Shown here: one piece after another, positions 1 to 11,778 of the stretch
Layout of the letters: each line of letters begins with the position of its first letter
Numbering within the stretch: position 1 is the stretch's first letter
From: Owenia fusiformis
Lineage: Eukaryota; Annelida; Polychaeta; Sabellida; Oweniidae
Length of the DNA stretch: 64,000 bases
Direction of reading: 5' to 3'
Assembly (NCBI GenBank): GCA_903813345.2
Contig: CAIIXF020000009.1
Location: forward strand, 15,649,759 to 15,713,758
The notes under the pieces: generated by a model
Told to the model about the DNA's origin: nothing
Databases searched by the model: none
The model's input: only the letters and a program-made list of their open reading frames with translations
Translations under genes and position numbers: made by a program

Positions 1-1
1 A

Positions 2-71
2 ATGGCGGACGTAAAATTGTGGAAGTACATGTCATTTCCATTTGTTATCGTTTTATTGTTAAGTAATACAG
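2..71 (+). CDS. Saposin-like gene exon 1 (signal peptide)
   Basis: Starts ATGGCGGACG and encodes MADVKLWKYMSFPFVIVLLL and three more residues before the donor GTATGT at 72. It ends in phase 1. Only one base precedes the ATG in the window, so promoter and 5'UTR lie outside. Confidence 0.8.
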
Positions 72-3000
72 GTATGTTTACGAATCTATAACCATTAATA
101 CGTTTATATAATCTCTATTCTATAATATTTTCATATTATATTTTAATGACATGCTCTTCTTACGTTAGAAAATAATATGGAAGTGTTTGTTTACATTGAC
201 AGTAGCTCTACAGTTTGGACTAGTATTTTGAAATTTGGTTGAAATATTCAGACTATAAGTGTCCTATGTAAATGTTGGTGTCAAACACATTTGTTTACAT
301 GTAAAATGTAATTCTAAATGGTTGATTGATTAAATTAATTTGCATGTTTGTAGGTTCCACTAGTTTTACCCCCACTAGACAATCTGCTGTGTTACTTTTA
401 ATGGCATTTGAAGGCCCACTATACTTAATTTAGAATAAAAAATAAAAAATTAACATTGAAACAATATAGTGATAGATAATGGACTACTCATTTATTTATC
501 TGTGGCGTAGCGTGGGTATTTTGTGAGTGCGTGCCACGAATGAGATTGCGTTTAAAGCCATCTGGGGTGTTTTTAAATACGAAATTTAGATTAATATGGA
601 CTTTTTAAATGTAAATCATTGGCCATATTTCAGAAGATCCAGTATTTTAAAGTGTTCAATATAAAAAAATAACTTTTCTCTAAATTTGAGAGTACGCCAT
701 TGCGTCTTATGCGTATATGACACTACGCCATTGTTTATGGTCCAAACTGTACTAGATTTATAGTACATTCACCTTCTTATAGACTCAAGTAACTCTACAT
801 GATAATGTACATGTACTAAATTTACATTACATTGTAACTATTATTTTGAGTGGAATGTTATTCATTCTTCTTCAATCCCTGTATTTGAGTAACATAAAAA
901 GTTAGTCTGACTTTATGGAGAACATGGATCTGGATCAGCATTCACTTTGATAACATTCATAAATCTTCATAAGTATTTCTTCAAGTTGATGGCAAACATT
1001 TTGAAATACTGACTTGGGTTAATCGATTCAAAAAGGAAAATGAACAATTCTGCAATTTGAGATTGACAAAACTTGCGACCAATGTCGAATGCAGGGAGAA
1101 TGTATACATCCAATGTAGGGAGAAGGGATTTATACAGCTATTGCTTATAGCATAGTTGTTCACTAGAAGAGCTGTAATTATTACTGAACTGAACTTCAAC
1201 TAAGATGATTTGAATATTTACGTACATTTCTGATATTTGCAGGTTCATCATCTTTGATAAATGAGGATATATGCAAAGTATGTAAGGCGAACAAGCAAAC
1301 TACAATAAAAGAATACACTCAACTCATTGTAAGCATTGTCTTTTCTTAACACAGTTGCAGCAGACCAAAACAAAGTTTAATGATATATAGATTCCTTTTG
1401 TCTATAATACATGTAGTTAGAGCATTATTTATCCCAGTGGTGTTTGTGCTGCAGTCAATGATATACTTATTTGCTAACCTGTTATAAGAATCTTATATGA
1501 TTAACACACAAGAAAACAACTATTTGCATTTATGAATTTTAGTGGTCTGACACACTCAAATATAGACCAGTTAATAGATTGCTCTAGCTATTGTGTCAAA
1601 TATCATATTAGAATCTTGTACTTAAGTCTTAACCAAATATTACTATAATAGGCTAGTAATTTCACATGAAACATCTGTATTATTGTATACTTATGTATTA
1701 CAGGCAACACCTCTTCTGTGCAAAGATACAAAAGAGCAAGTAAAATGCAGAAGACTTCAAGAGATCACCAATGATATACTCCTACCTCATTTTAATAAGG
1801 TATACATTAAAGGGGCAACAAGGCCTGTGGAGAGAAAATTTAAACTTTTTCTGAGCTATCAGGGCAACATTTGGCTTAACGTCTTCTTTGACATAGCTAT
1901 TTTCTTAAAACGTATGGATAAACTATCAATTTTAGCATTAAGAAGCGTAAATTCAGTTCAAAGCTTCATGGCAGGATCCTTGCGAAACTTAAAAACATTT
2001 AATAACATGGTGATGGTTGTGCCAGGTATAAGTCTCGCAACAGATAGCATGTGCGTTAAGAGTAGTTTGATTATTTGAGGTTGTGTAAATTGTTTTTTTC
2101 GACAAGTTTATTGAAATGATCGAAATCTAGTCTACTCATGCTGCTTTTGATTCCATTTTCAATTCCTGTGCAATCATATTTTTACCAGGAGTACAACATT
2201 CAGTTGATAAGCTGTGCATTATAATCAACTTTTTGAATCTTGCAGCAAGCCTTAGACTTTTGTGAGAAATGTGAAGAAAATAATTCTGATGAAATCAACT
2301 CTACAGATTATATAGAAATATTAACTTCAAAAAGTGTAACAGTAAGTATATCTTTTGCTACTCAGATCTTTTATTTGTCTCACATTATATACATTGGCGT
2401 CAGAAGGGGGAGGCGGTGTTTGGGCCAACGCCCCCCCCCCCCTTTCTCAGAGTTTTTTAGATTTGAAATTGAGCATGAATTGAAAGCTTTTGATATCTAA
2501 TTAAAGTTGAAGTGTAACTAAACAACAGCAACGCCAAAGCGTAGCAAATCCCATCGAACAGCCATGGCTGGCATTTTTATAAAAAAAATTTAGCAAAAAT
2601 GGCAGCCATTTTTCAAAATGACTACCTTCTACCACAAGTGTCATTAGACAGTGTGCCAGGCTTATAGTATTCACATACCAAATTTGAAGAGAATCGCTCC
2701 ACTACTTTTCGAGTTATAGTAAAATAGGATAAAATGGTGGCCATTTTGAAAAATGGTGGCCAAGCATAGAAGATCTCATTTCTCATATCATACTTAATTC
2801 TGTACCATAGTTTCTCAGGAACCAATACAGTATGTAAATACTTTGAAGAATAAGGGCAAAATGTATATTTTAGTAAAATTCAAAGTTTTTTGGTCAAAGT
2901 CAAGCTAGTTTCCTACAAGTTTTTCTTGTTTTTATTATTGGGAATGTTGTGCTGATGAGATATGTTCAGAATGCACCAGAGAGGGTCTAAATTTGACTGG

Positions 3001-6000
3001 GGGCATGCCCCCCCCCCTCCAATCCACGCTTCACACACGGCCCATCCATATCCAAAAGTCCCTTGGCAAATCCTTCTGACGCCCCTGATATATTATTAGA
3101 AATATAAGAATGAGAAGTGAAATCTACAGGGTGGGCTCAAAACAGCATACTATTTCTTGTTTTTCTGTAGCAGCAATCAAGTCCAAAAACACTCCGCCAC
3201 AAGAAATAAACATACGGTTTCAAAGTACTGACTTCCCTTATTAAGAAAAAAGGTAATGTGACATGTATAAAAATTCTATGATAGTTTAGAAATCTGATGA
3301 TATCCATCCCCATGTTAAGTCAATACATCCTTGCTTAAATCCTCATTTTCTAAGAGAAAGCCCCTGTTACCCGAAAAATGTAACATAGTCCAATGTAGAG
3401 CATATATGGAGGAACATTATGCAGTAGTTGGTTGTCCATGTGTCCGCCACAAAAACCAACTGTCTTGCTTAGGGTCCAGACCTACTGTTTTAATGCAAAT
3501 AAGATTTAATTGTTTGTCTTCCCATTAGTGTTTCTACAATTAATAACAAAGCATGTTTTTAGCCTACCATGTATATACCAATAATTTGGGGGAATTTAAG
3601 CTTAGATTTTGATTTTATATATTTACCTGATATATTATCATACAATTAATTGATATAAATTATAAAAAATACATTTACACAAATCTTTGTTATGTGTTAT
3701 GAATGGTCAAATATGTTTCAGGTAGATGCAGAGTGTGAATTATGTAAATATTTTGTGACCTTGATCCAGAAAAGTGTCAACAAATCAGCAGTATTTGATG
3801 AAATAAAACAATTTATATATGATGGTTGCATGTCAACTGTCAATAATACAATAACGGTGAGTCAAATTAATCATTACATCAGATCATAAAAAGTCATCTG
3901 TAAAAGTAGAATACATTTCTGTAATTGTAAATTAGATAAAGTGGGTATTCTGAGGCAAACCTTTTGTTCACTCTATGTCTGATTTTCAGCCTCTTCGAAT
4001 AATCACCATCAATACCCACAGGGCTATTTTTAAGAGGGGTTGCTGTTATAAACATTGATTATTTCTATACTATTCTCCAATCAAGTTGGAATTTTCAGGG
4101 ATACCATATCGAGTATGATCATAATTGGTCGAGTGGTTGGCACAACACAATTTAACATGTTTAAACCTGGAATGATTTGGATAAATCCACTTATCATTCC
4201 ATAAAAAGCAAATAACTGGTTATCCCTCTTCAACATAAAGTTGATTGGTCAATGTCTATGACTCTGGACTTTATTTCTATTTGGAAACTACCTTTGAATT
4301 TATTTAGTTTCCAATGTCTAGTTATTTTATATTTTTCTTGAAGTGCAAACTAGCAGCCACAACAGCTGAGGGTATTCTGAGGGACCTAATCCAGGAAGGG
4401 CTGTCTCCTGCAAATGCTTGCTTGAAATCTGGCTTCTGTAAAAGTAATTAAATTTAGACATCTTATTCACATGAACTTGATATCATCATTAGCAGATTCA
4501 ATAGCAGTATAAATACTTCCTTATTTATACAAATTATATTAATAATTTCCAAACAATACATGGTGTGCATCGGATTGTTTTATAACAACAATTACATATT
4601 TGAGACATGCATTGTAACAAATTTTATAAAGGTTGTTCATCAATAAGTAAAAGTTCTATTTCTGCTACTAACAGGTGGTGTAAGGCTCGACTTCAGTAAT
4701 ACAAACAAACGTTGCAATGTCTGCATGGATGCTATGGATAAACTTGATGATTACTTAGAGAAGAACTATGTGAGTTTTCTCTGCCCACAAGGCATCTTAC
4801 TACAGGACATTCAATAAGTATTGCTAATTTTGTTATAACTTTTGTTATAACTTTTGCTTTTTTCTTCATGCAACTTTCAAAACAGAAGAAACATTTATCT
4901 GACCTTATGCTATTAAAATTTCCTGACAATCAACTTAGTTTTTGACAAAGTTATTGTTACTATTGTAACTATTGTCATGGGTATGCGGGGCAAAGTTCTG
5001 ACGTCACATTTGGACAACATTTCCAGTGTTTTGAAAGCAGTATCACATATTACTGTTTACTAGGGATATGCAGCAGAGTTTATCCATTCTTGAGTTACTT
5101 TTGATCCATCTTCACATCACAAGCCCACAGGGGGCTGTGAAGGTTGAGGCCAAAAATTCTTACAAGCATATACAGTGGCTACAGGCCTGACTTCATGATG
5201 TGCTCAAATTAGGCACCCTAATTGCATCAATCCACGGTTGCTGTCTGGCGACCCACTGGTGGTACACATTTTTGAAGCCATCCTTGAAGTGTGTGGCAAG
5301 GGAGGTGTTCACTGCAGACATCAGCTAATTGAGATTCTGGTGGGCTATTTCTCTCAGATATATTATTATAAAAATATTGTGATACCACAGCTCTTTGTTA
5401 GTTAATACATAATACAAACTCACAACATCAAAATTTATTCATAAAAAATTGTTTATTTGATGTATAACACAATTCGTCATGTAAACCCTTAAGGTTGCTC
5501 CACATACCCATGACAGTGGTTTCCATAGTAACCAGGTGCATAGCCAGGCATACGCGAGGGTACGCAGTTGCGTATCCTGAATGATGGAGCTAAAAATTAA
5601 TTGTTGTTAAAAAATAAACAAGAACACAAATGTGTACAAAATGTCCCCACCTATGGGTTATCCCGTCAAATGGTTATCCTAAAAATGAGTAGACAACAAA
5701 GACTTTACCGACACAATTTGAGGACGGAATATCCAAAATGGCCACCTTAAAATTTACCCAGAATGCCCAAAAATTAGACAGTTCTAGATTTTCATACTAA
5801 GAACCACCCCTGAAAATTTGAAATTGATCCGTCACAAAGTTAACCAGAAAACAAGTAAACAAAACTGAGGACAGAAAATCCAAAAATGGCTACCTTGACA
5901 TTTATCCAGAATGCCAAAAAACCAATCTGTTCTAGATTTTCATACTAAGAATCATCCCTGAAAATTTGAAATTGATCTACCAAATGGTTCACCTGGAAAT

Positions 6001-9000
6001 GCATAGACAAGACTTTACAGACAAGATTTTAGGACGGAAAATCCAAAATGGCTGCCTTGACATTTACCCAGAATGCCCAAAAACTTATCAGATCTAGATT
6101 TTCATACTAAGAATCATCCCTGAAAATTTGGAATTGATCCACCAAACAGTTCACCTGGAAATGCGTAGACAAGACTTTACAGACAAGATTTTAGGACGGA
6201 AAATCCAAAATGGCTGCCTTGACATTTACCCAGAATGCCCAAAAACTAATCAGATCTAGATTTTCATACTAAGAATCATCCCTGCAAATTTGAAATTGAT
6301 CTACCAAACGGTTCACCTGAAAATGCGTAGACAAGACTTTGCTGACAAGATTTTAGGACGGAAAAATCCAAAACGGCCGACAATAAAAAAGTGATCATGA
6401 GTTTTTGCTGATTTCTTTTTACAAAATTATCACATATAACTACTGTTAACAATGTTAACAAGTACACCTGAAATTATTTATAAAGCTACTAAATAGTTAA
6501 AGTATGAAAACTGAAAAACACCATTCAATATGATACAAAGTATTATCGTGCGCTAACTTTTCTTAAAACATTCAAAATGGCTGACATGACTGAGCTAACA
6601 GGTCCAAAACCTAATCAGATCTAGAATGAAGTGAGCTGAATAAGATGTATAAGTTTCAAAAGCAACTGTGAAGCCGTTTTTCTTAAAGTTTGCAGACAAG
6701 GATTTTAGCATTTGACTTCAAAATGGCCGAACGGAAGTACATGTAGGTATCGAGTTAATTTTTTTTTCATCCAGATCTGTATGCACTCATAAGTTATCCC
6801 TGAAAATTTGAAGGTGATATCTGTAGCAGTTTTGGAGAAAACTGCCGGACGTACGGAAAGACGGACAGACAGACAGACGCGCCTAGGCCGACATTATGGC
6901 CCCACACTATGTGGTGGGGACATAAAAAGGAAAGCAAAATATAATGTATACAATAAATAGTGGCCCATTACAAAGTCTGATAAGGCAGAGTTTTAGGGTG
7001 GATGCCTGGACCCCCTACTTTTGCTCAGCCTTCGGCCTCCCGTATCTGCTATCAAATTCCTTGTTATGCCGCTGGTAACCATAACTTCGTCAATACTTAA
7101 CGGATTGTTAGAAAATTTTTATAGAATAAGGTCAAATATATGTTCCTTATGTTGTGGAAGTTTCATGAAAAAAAGCAAGAAACAAAAGTTACAACAAAAT
7201 TAGACATACTTTTAGACATACTTATTGAACATCTTGTAGTACTAAACTTTAATGTACATACAATTATAGTGAGATATCAAAACAAAGCAGTCCTGAGAAA
7301 ATTAAGGGGTCATAATTTGTACCATTGAGTCCACCTAAAATTCAAACTTTACTCCATGATATTGATGACCTCAAATGTAGCTTTCATTGCCTTTTATAGG
7401 AGTTTGATTGAATCATGAGTGTACACCAAATAAGGTTCTTCTGTAAACATAATTTTAAAATTCAGACCATAAACCTTTTCTTCATGTCTCATTATTTTTT
7501 CAATTCTTTTTCCAGAGCAACATTCGGGAATACTTGACAAAGTTATGTCACTCCACCATTCCGCCATCTGTTGACAAAAAGGTGATAAATCTCTAATAAT
7601 GCTTCATGTATCTTCAGTTAAAAGTTTGTCACAGACAAGTTTTTAGGAATGTTAGATAAAATATTTCGTCTTACACCATAAGACTTCTTCAGTTGTGTGA
7701 TGCTTGTTTTTTTTGGCTTGGAGTTCATCTCAAAAGTTGATGGTAAATTGGATCATAGTTCACCCCTCTGTCCCTATATTCATTGTTGGAGCTAGTTGGT
7801 GGATCTTTTTAGTCTTTTTATGTATTTCGACCTCATTGTCAAGAACTGTAACATTGTCCCAGTCTATATGTTGATCACTAGACCACCATCACCAACAGAT
7901 TTTTAGTTTTCAATGTACAATAGCAAAAATTAGTGTAATAAAAATATTTAGTTCAAAGTTGTTGCCATACAGTAACAAAAATCAGGGGACTTGGGCTCTT
8001 AAAACAATCTTGCTAGAATGACCCCCATTAACCATTTTTAAATACATAATAATCTGTTTATTGTTTTTACGTCACCACGGCAGTCCGTGGTTAGTGGTTG
8101 GCGATCGGCGTCTGTAACAAATTCTTACAACTTCCAATAACTTAACAAATACTGTTAAGACTGACTTCAATTTTCTCAAAATCATCTACAAGTTTTCAGA
8201 AGTTTAAATCTGACTTTATATTTAAGATTTGACCTTCAATGACCTTTTCAAGGTATAAAAAGGTTAGAAAGGTAAAAAAAAGATCTTTTTCAACTTGCTT
8301 CAAATTGACCAATTTCTTTTTCAAAATCATCTACATTAAGTTATCAGAAGTTCAAATCTGACTTGAGATTTGACCTTCTCAAGGTCAAAAAAGGTCAAAA
8401 AAGTCTTTTTTCAACATGCTTGAAATTGACCAATTTTTTTTCAAAATCATCTACAAGTACTCAAAAGTTCAAATCTGGCTATAGATTTGACCTTCAATGA
8501 CATTCTCAAGGTCAAAAAGGTATTTTTTCATCTTGCTTCAAATTGACCAATTCTTTTTTCAAAATCATCTACAAGTTCTCAAAAATTCAAATCTGACTTA
8601 AGATTGACCGCATAATATTTTTTTACGCCTTGTTAACTATTATAATGGTCATGTGAATTGTGTGATGTCACAAGGGATGCTTATTATGTTTCATCAGAAA
8701 TGATGTTAGACTCACCGCTGATTTGCCCAATATACATAGAGAAAAGTTGAATTTTGCACATTTACTTTCTTTCCAGTATGTTTGGACCATACAATGAGAA
8801 TGATTTTGTTGATACCTAACCATGCAGTGAATCCTGTATATCCGAACACCTGGCTAATCCAAACACCTTCCAATTCAAATACTTTTTTCCAGTCCCATGT
8901 TTTCCTCCCATTGAATCCCATGTTAAACAAGGCATTAACATGACAAAATGTCACCACCTAGTTGCTCACAATATAGTCAGTTCAATCTTAATATAAGTCC

Positions 9001-9703
9001 AATATGAATTTCTGAGAACTTGTAGATGATTTTGTAAAAAATGTGATCAATTTGAAGCAAGTTGAAAAGACTTTTTGACCTTGAAATGTCATTGAAGGTC
9101 AAATCCTTTTTGACCTTGAGCAGGTCGTTGAAGGTCAAATCTCAAGTCCGATTTGAACTTCTAAGATATAGTAGATGATTTTGAAAAAAAGAATTTTGTC
9201 AATTTGAAGCAAGTTGAAAAAAGACCTTTTTAGCTCGCATGGTGAGCTTTTTTGACCTTGAGAAGGTCATTGAAGGTGACATTTCAGATTTGAACTTAAG
9301 ATCATGTAGCTGACTTTGAAAAAGAAATTGGTCAATATGAAGCAAGTTGAAAAAAGACCTTTTTGACCTTTCGTACTGCACATTCTGTGATAATCTCATA
9401 AGAATTTTACAAAAAATAAAGAAATGAGGACAATGTTATGAGAACTATACTATTAGTAATGCATGTATTATCATCAGCCGTTAAAAATAAAACTCAAATT
9501 GTCAAGGTTCTTCACAAAATATGCCTTATTAGACTAATCTATCATGCCTGCGCAATTTTTAGATTCTGGATAAGTGCTTATACCTTGCTGTCAACCTCAT
9601 TCCATTCCTACTGAGTAACATCCTGATACCTGGTGTATTCTGCCTCAACACTGGATACTGTCCTGACACAAGCTCCAATATGCTTTCAGACATCTCCTTT
9701 TGA
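2..9703 (+). CDS. Secreted saposin-B-domain protein, nine exons (294 aa)
   Basis: Nine GT/AG-bounded exons (2-71, 1243-1328, 1704-1799, 2246-2341, 3722-3856, 4344-4443, 4675-4769, 7516-7581, 9563-9703) total 885 nt and stay in frame to a TGA. Residues 1-24 look like a signal peptide (hydrophobic FPFVIVLLL core), so ATG at 2 is the likely start. Three saposin-B-like modules follow, each with six cysteines. Module 1 has C34, C37, C58, C67, C90, C93. Module 2 has C121, C124, C152, C162, C187, C193. Module 3 has C208, C211, C237, C253, C275, C281. Modules 2 and 3 have the usual CxxC start and C-x5-C end; module 1 ends in CxxC and is shorter. SapB folds bind lipids or membranes, and precursors are processed in lysosomes or secreted; the exact role here is unknown. 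It could be a prosaposin-like or a pore-forming amoebapore/surfactant-type protein. Its 3' end faces the helicase gene. Confidence 0.85.
490..740. repeat. Possible short MITE in saposin-gene intron 1
   Basis: GTGGCGTAGCG near 501 and CACTACGCCAT near 721 are imperfect inverted copies. They enclose about 230 bp rich in 'acgcca' and 'gcgt' motifs. The rest of intron 1 (72-1242) shows nothing recognisable. Confidence 0.3.
1243..1328 (+). CDS. Saposin-like gene exon 2
   Basis: Acceptor TTTGCAG at 1236-1242 and donor GTAAGC at 1329. It encodes the first CxxC pair (ICKVC, C34/C37) of module 1 and ends in phase 0. Confidence 0.8.
1704..1799 (+). CDS. Saposin-like gene exon 3
   Basis: Acceptor TTACAG, donor GTATAC. 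Encodes 32 residues with C58 and C67, the middle pair of module 1, and the helix ending ILLPHFNK. Phase 0 on both sides. Confidence 0.8.
2246..2341 (+). CDS. Saposin-like gene exon 4
   Basis: Acceptor CTTGCAG, donor GTAAGT at 2342. Encodes 32 residues with the closing FCEKC pair (C90/C93) of module 1 and an acidic linker. Open reading continues into the intron to 2500 but is not coding. Confidence 0.8.
2396..3083. mobile_element. MITE-like element in saposin-gene intron 4
   Basis: The 12-bp ends GGCGTCAGAAGG (2396-2407) and CCTTCTGACGCC (3072-3083) are perfect inverted repeats. C-rich tracts lie just inside both ends. A pearl-like fragment (about 2521-2830) sits in the middle. No transposase ORF, so it is non-autonomous. 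Confidence 0.6.
2521..2830 (+). repeat. Fragment of pearl-like repeat family (CCATCGAAC type)
   Basis: Begins with 'caacgccaaagcgtagcaaa' and 'tcccatcgaac', then runs of AATGGCNGCCATTTT and 'gtgtcattagacagtgtgcc'. The same order is seen at about 18.2, 25.5 and 51.0 kb. This copy lacks the microsatellite end. Confidence 0.6.
3722..3856 (+). CDS. Saposin-like gene exon 5
   Basis: Acceptor TTTCAG, donor GTGAGT. Encodes the start of module 2: ECELCKYFVTLIQKSV with C121/C124, then YDGC (C152), a typical SapB N-half. Phase 0. Confidence 0.85.
4344..4443 (+). CDS. Saposin-like gene exon 6
   Basis: Acceptor CTTGAAG, donor GTAATT. Starts with C162 and ends with ACLKSGFCK (C187/C193), the C-half of module 2 with the C-x5-C spacing usual for SapB. 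Ends in phase 1. Confidence 0.85.
4675..4769 (+). CDS. Saposin-like gene exon 7
   Basis: Acceptor CTAACAG, donor GTGAGT. Encodes a linker and RCNVCMDAMDKLDDYLEKNY, the first helix and CxxC (C208/C211) of module 3. Confidence 0.85.
4973..5515. mobile_element. MITE-like element in saposin-gene intron 7
   Basis: Inverted ends of 21 bp, tgtcatgggtatgcggggcaa at 4973 (first 20 bases TGTCATGGGTATGCGGGGCA) and the complementary segment ending at 5515, differ at two positions. About 540 bp, no coding content. Confidence 0.6.
5641..6923 (+). mobile_element. Pearl-like element with 160-bp tandem core
   Basis: Ends ATGTCCCCAC (5641-5650) and GTGGGGACAT (6914-6923) are inverted. The interior holds at least four tandem units starting at 'gaatgcc' 5761, 5909, 6071 and 6233 (period 148-162). 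An ACGG/ACAG microsatellite follows near 6850-6880, and then the end. This architecture (5' part, tandem core of about 160 bp, ACGG tract) is that of bivalve pearl-type non-autonomous elements; the family match is from memory of that description. Confidence 0.65.
6924..7515. other. Rest of saposin-gene intron 7
   Basis: AT-rich sequence ending in the exon 8 acceptor. No repeat, RNA gene or coding signal seen. Confidence 0.5.
7516..7581 (+). CDS. Saposin-like gene exon 8
   Basis: Acceptor TTTTCCAG, donor GTGATA. Encodes 22 residues, SNIREYLTKLCHSTIPPSVD then KK, with C237, the third cysteine of module 3. Too short to stand out as an ORF; supported by frame and by its place in the fold. Confidence 0.8.
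8070..8690 (-). repeat. Tandem-core repeat ('aaggtc' family) in intron 8
   Basis: About four units carrying 'aaaatcatctacaag', 'ttcaaatctgac', 'ttgaccttcaatgacc' and 'cttcaaattgaccaa', spaced roughly 115-145 bp. Same family in the opposite orientation at 8948-9400 and 20955-21619. Confidence 0.6.
8948..9400 (+). repeat. 'aaggtc'-family repeat, + orientation
   Basis: Starts with 'ggcattaacatgacaaaatg' and ATGTCACCA at 8948. It is followed by units with 'acttgtagatgattttg', 'caatttgaagcaagttg' and 'gaccttgagaaggtcattg'. With the copy at 8070-8690 it forms an inverted pair inside intron 8. Confidence 0.6.
9563..9703 (+). CDS. Saposin-like gene exon 9 (last)
   Basis: Acceptor TTTTTAG at 9556-9562. 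Encodes 46 residues from ILDKC (C253) through GVFCLNTGYC (C275/C281) to TGA at 9701-9703, completing module 3. No AATAAA is seen just downstream; ATTAAA variants occur at 10037 and 10462. Confidence 0.8.
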   Translation: MLDKCLYLAVNLIPFLLSNILIPGVFCLNTGYCPDTSSNMLSDISF

Positions 9704-11454
9704 TCTCACATGGATGCAGGTACAATACATGTAATGCTGTCAGAAATGATATATGCTATAAGATATGAAAACACACACACTATTATACTTCAATATCGCA
9801 ATATGTTAACATTATTGAATAATTGATTTGGTATGCATAAATAATGAAAGAGATCCACATTTCTTTAGTTAGAAAACATATCAGTAAGTGGGATTGTGAA
9901 ACAACATGCCAATAGTTCACTTCACAAAATAATATAATTTTGATTTTGTTTCCAGCAGATTAGAATCATAGGATTGCATGGAATCTTCAACTAATAGACA
10001 ACATTGGCCTAATACTCTATATAAAACAAATATCAAATTAAATTATTTGTTGCATCATTATCAGTGTGAAAGGCACAAAATGACTTCATATTGAAATTAG
10101 ACAGTAGAGATAAGTTATACCCAGGCATGACTGATATTTTTGAACATATGCACTGGTGCATTACCATTCAAAGTGTGGTGGACTGGTGGTTGCTTTTTTC
10201 GAACATTAACATGAACTGGCTGCTTTACATATTTAAATTCTCAATGATCAACTGAGAAATATGAGTGCTTATTTTCCATAAATTATATGTTTGAAATTGT
10301 CCAGTTTGAGCTGTTATTTTAACTAAAATGTAAAGTTGTGACTAAAAATGCAAAAGTGCAAATAGTAAATGCAAATATATTCACTGTTGGTATTCCTTAA
10401 CCTTGTGTTTTTGTATTTTCATCTAATTTCAAATGCCAGGTAATTGTTTTTCTGCTTTTGTATTAAATATTACTCGGTCAGTCTCTTTGAGTGAATGTAT
10501 AAATTACTTGGGTTTACCACATTGAGTAACAAGGCACAGGGTGAACAATATCATACCTAAAACAAAGCAGTGTGAGCTTGAAGACCGTGGAAATTTGAAG
10601 TAAATCCATTGAGAGGTTTTACTGTAATTGTAATGACTTATCTAAAAACTTCCAAGATGGTTGCGGGAATGCAAGATCACCACCAAAAATTTAATCAGCT
10701 CCAGAACTTACAATGAATCATGTGTGAAAATTTTAAATAAATTCATTAAGTGGTTTTCCTGGAATCGCTATGACAAAGATTTATCTAAAAACATCCATTA
10801 GATGGCCACCAGAATGCAAAATGGCTGCCGAAGTTAATCAACTTCTTATCTTGTAATATGTGTGAAAATTTGAAGAAAATCTGTCAAGCAGTTTTTCTGG
10901 AATCGCGATGACAAGATTTATCTAAAAACTTCCACGATGGCCACCAGAATGCAAGATGGACGCCGAAAAGTTAATCAGCTGTAGAACTTCTTATCTTGCA
11001 TCATGTGTGAAATCCATCAAGTTGTTTTCCTAGAATCGCGATGACAAGATTTATCTAAAACTTCCAAGATGGCCACCAGAATGCATGATGGCCATCCAAA
11101 AGTTAATCAGCTCTAGAACTTCTTACCATGTAACATGCGTGAAAATTTGAAGTAAATTCATCAAGTGGTTTTCTTGGAATCGTGATGACAAGAAAGTGAG
11201 ACGCCACCCGTCAAGCTGAAGATAATATCGTACCTTTTTTTAGGTACGATAAAAATGACAACCAATTTCAAAATGGCCAGCATTGTTTAAAATTTTTGTC
11301 AAATACGACAAAATTGAGACAGCTGCCATTTTGAAATCAGTGACCATTCAAAAAATATCAAAGTGATTCACTCAACCTGGTCAAACATTGAAGTTGTTCC
11401 TCCATGCTATTATCAACATTTTGATACAAAACACAGATTTGGAGAATTCAATAA
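9704..11454. other. Intergenic region between convergent genes
   Basis: Separates the two 3' ends. About 10639-11200 is a tandem array (units start with 'ttatctaaaa' at 10639, 10791, 10918 and 11051, period 127-152). The rest is AT-rich without gene signals. Confidence 0.6.
10639..11251 (+). repeat. Tandem array of ~135-bp units closed by a hairpin
   Basis: Four units share 'cttccaagatgg', 'gttaatcagct', 'tgtgtgaaaatttgaag' and 'ggaatcgcgatgacaag'. The array ends in a 10-bp-arm hairpin TATCGTACCT / AGGTACGATA at 11226-11251, like the 3' hairpin of helitron-type non-autonomous elements. Confidence 0.55.
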
Positions 11455-11460
11455 TTTATT
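11455..11460 (-). promoter_or_regulatory. Polyadenylation signal AATAAA for the helicase gene
   Basis: TTTATT on the + strand reads AATAAA on the - strand, 319 nt past the TAG stop at 11779-11781. It is the nearest canonical signal, and its position fits a short 3'UTR. Confidence 0.5.
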
Positions 11461-11778
11461 TTACCGCATTTTCATTCTACTAAAAGCTTGGTTGTACTAA
11501 CCACATATCTTTACACGTGTATGTGTATAACAATTTAAGGTAATTTCAGAACCATTCCTAGTTAGTCGAGTCAATAATATTTTTCCCTGAACCAGTCAGA
11601 TGGGACTATATGAAGGTCAACTCTAAAGAGAAGAATAAAATAGAAGTTCAGCACCTCCATCACTCAGTGTCACTCAAATGGTTCACATTTTGTGCCTTGT
11701 GTGCCCTTTCAATTTCTCAGATTCTTACATGAGGTAGGAAGAACTTGTGCAGTCTATAATTTGAGAATGATGTTGAAA

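Noticed and set aside
2342-2500. Extension of exon 4 reading frame into the intron
   Set aside because: A good GTAAGT donor at 2342 and frame match to exon 5 show that the coding part ends at 2341; the extension runs into a MITE.
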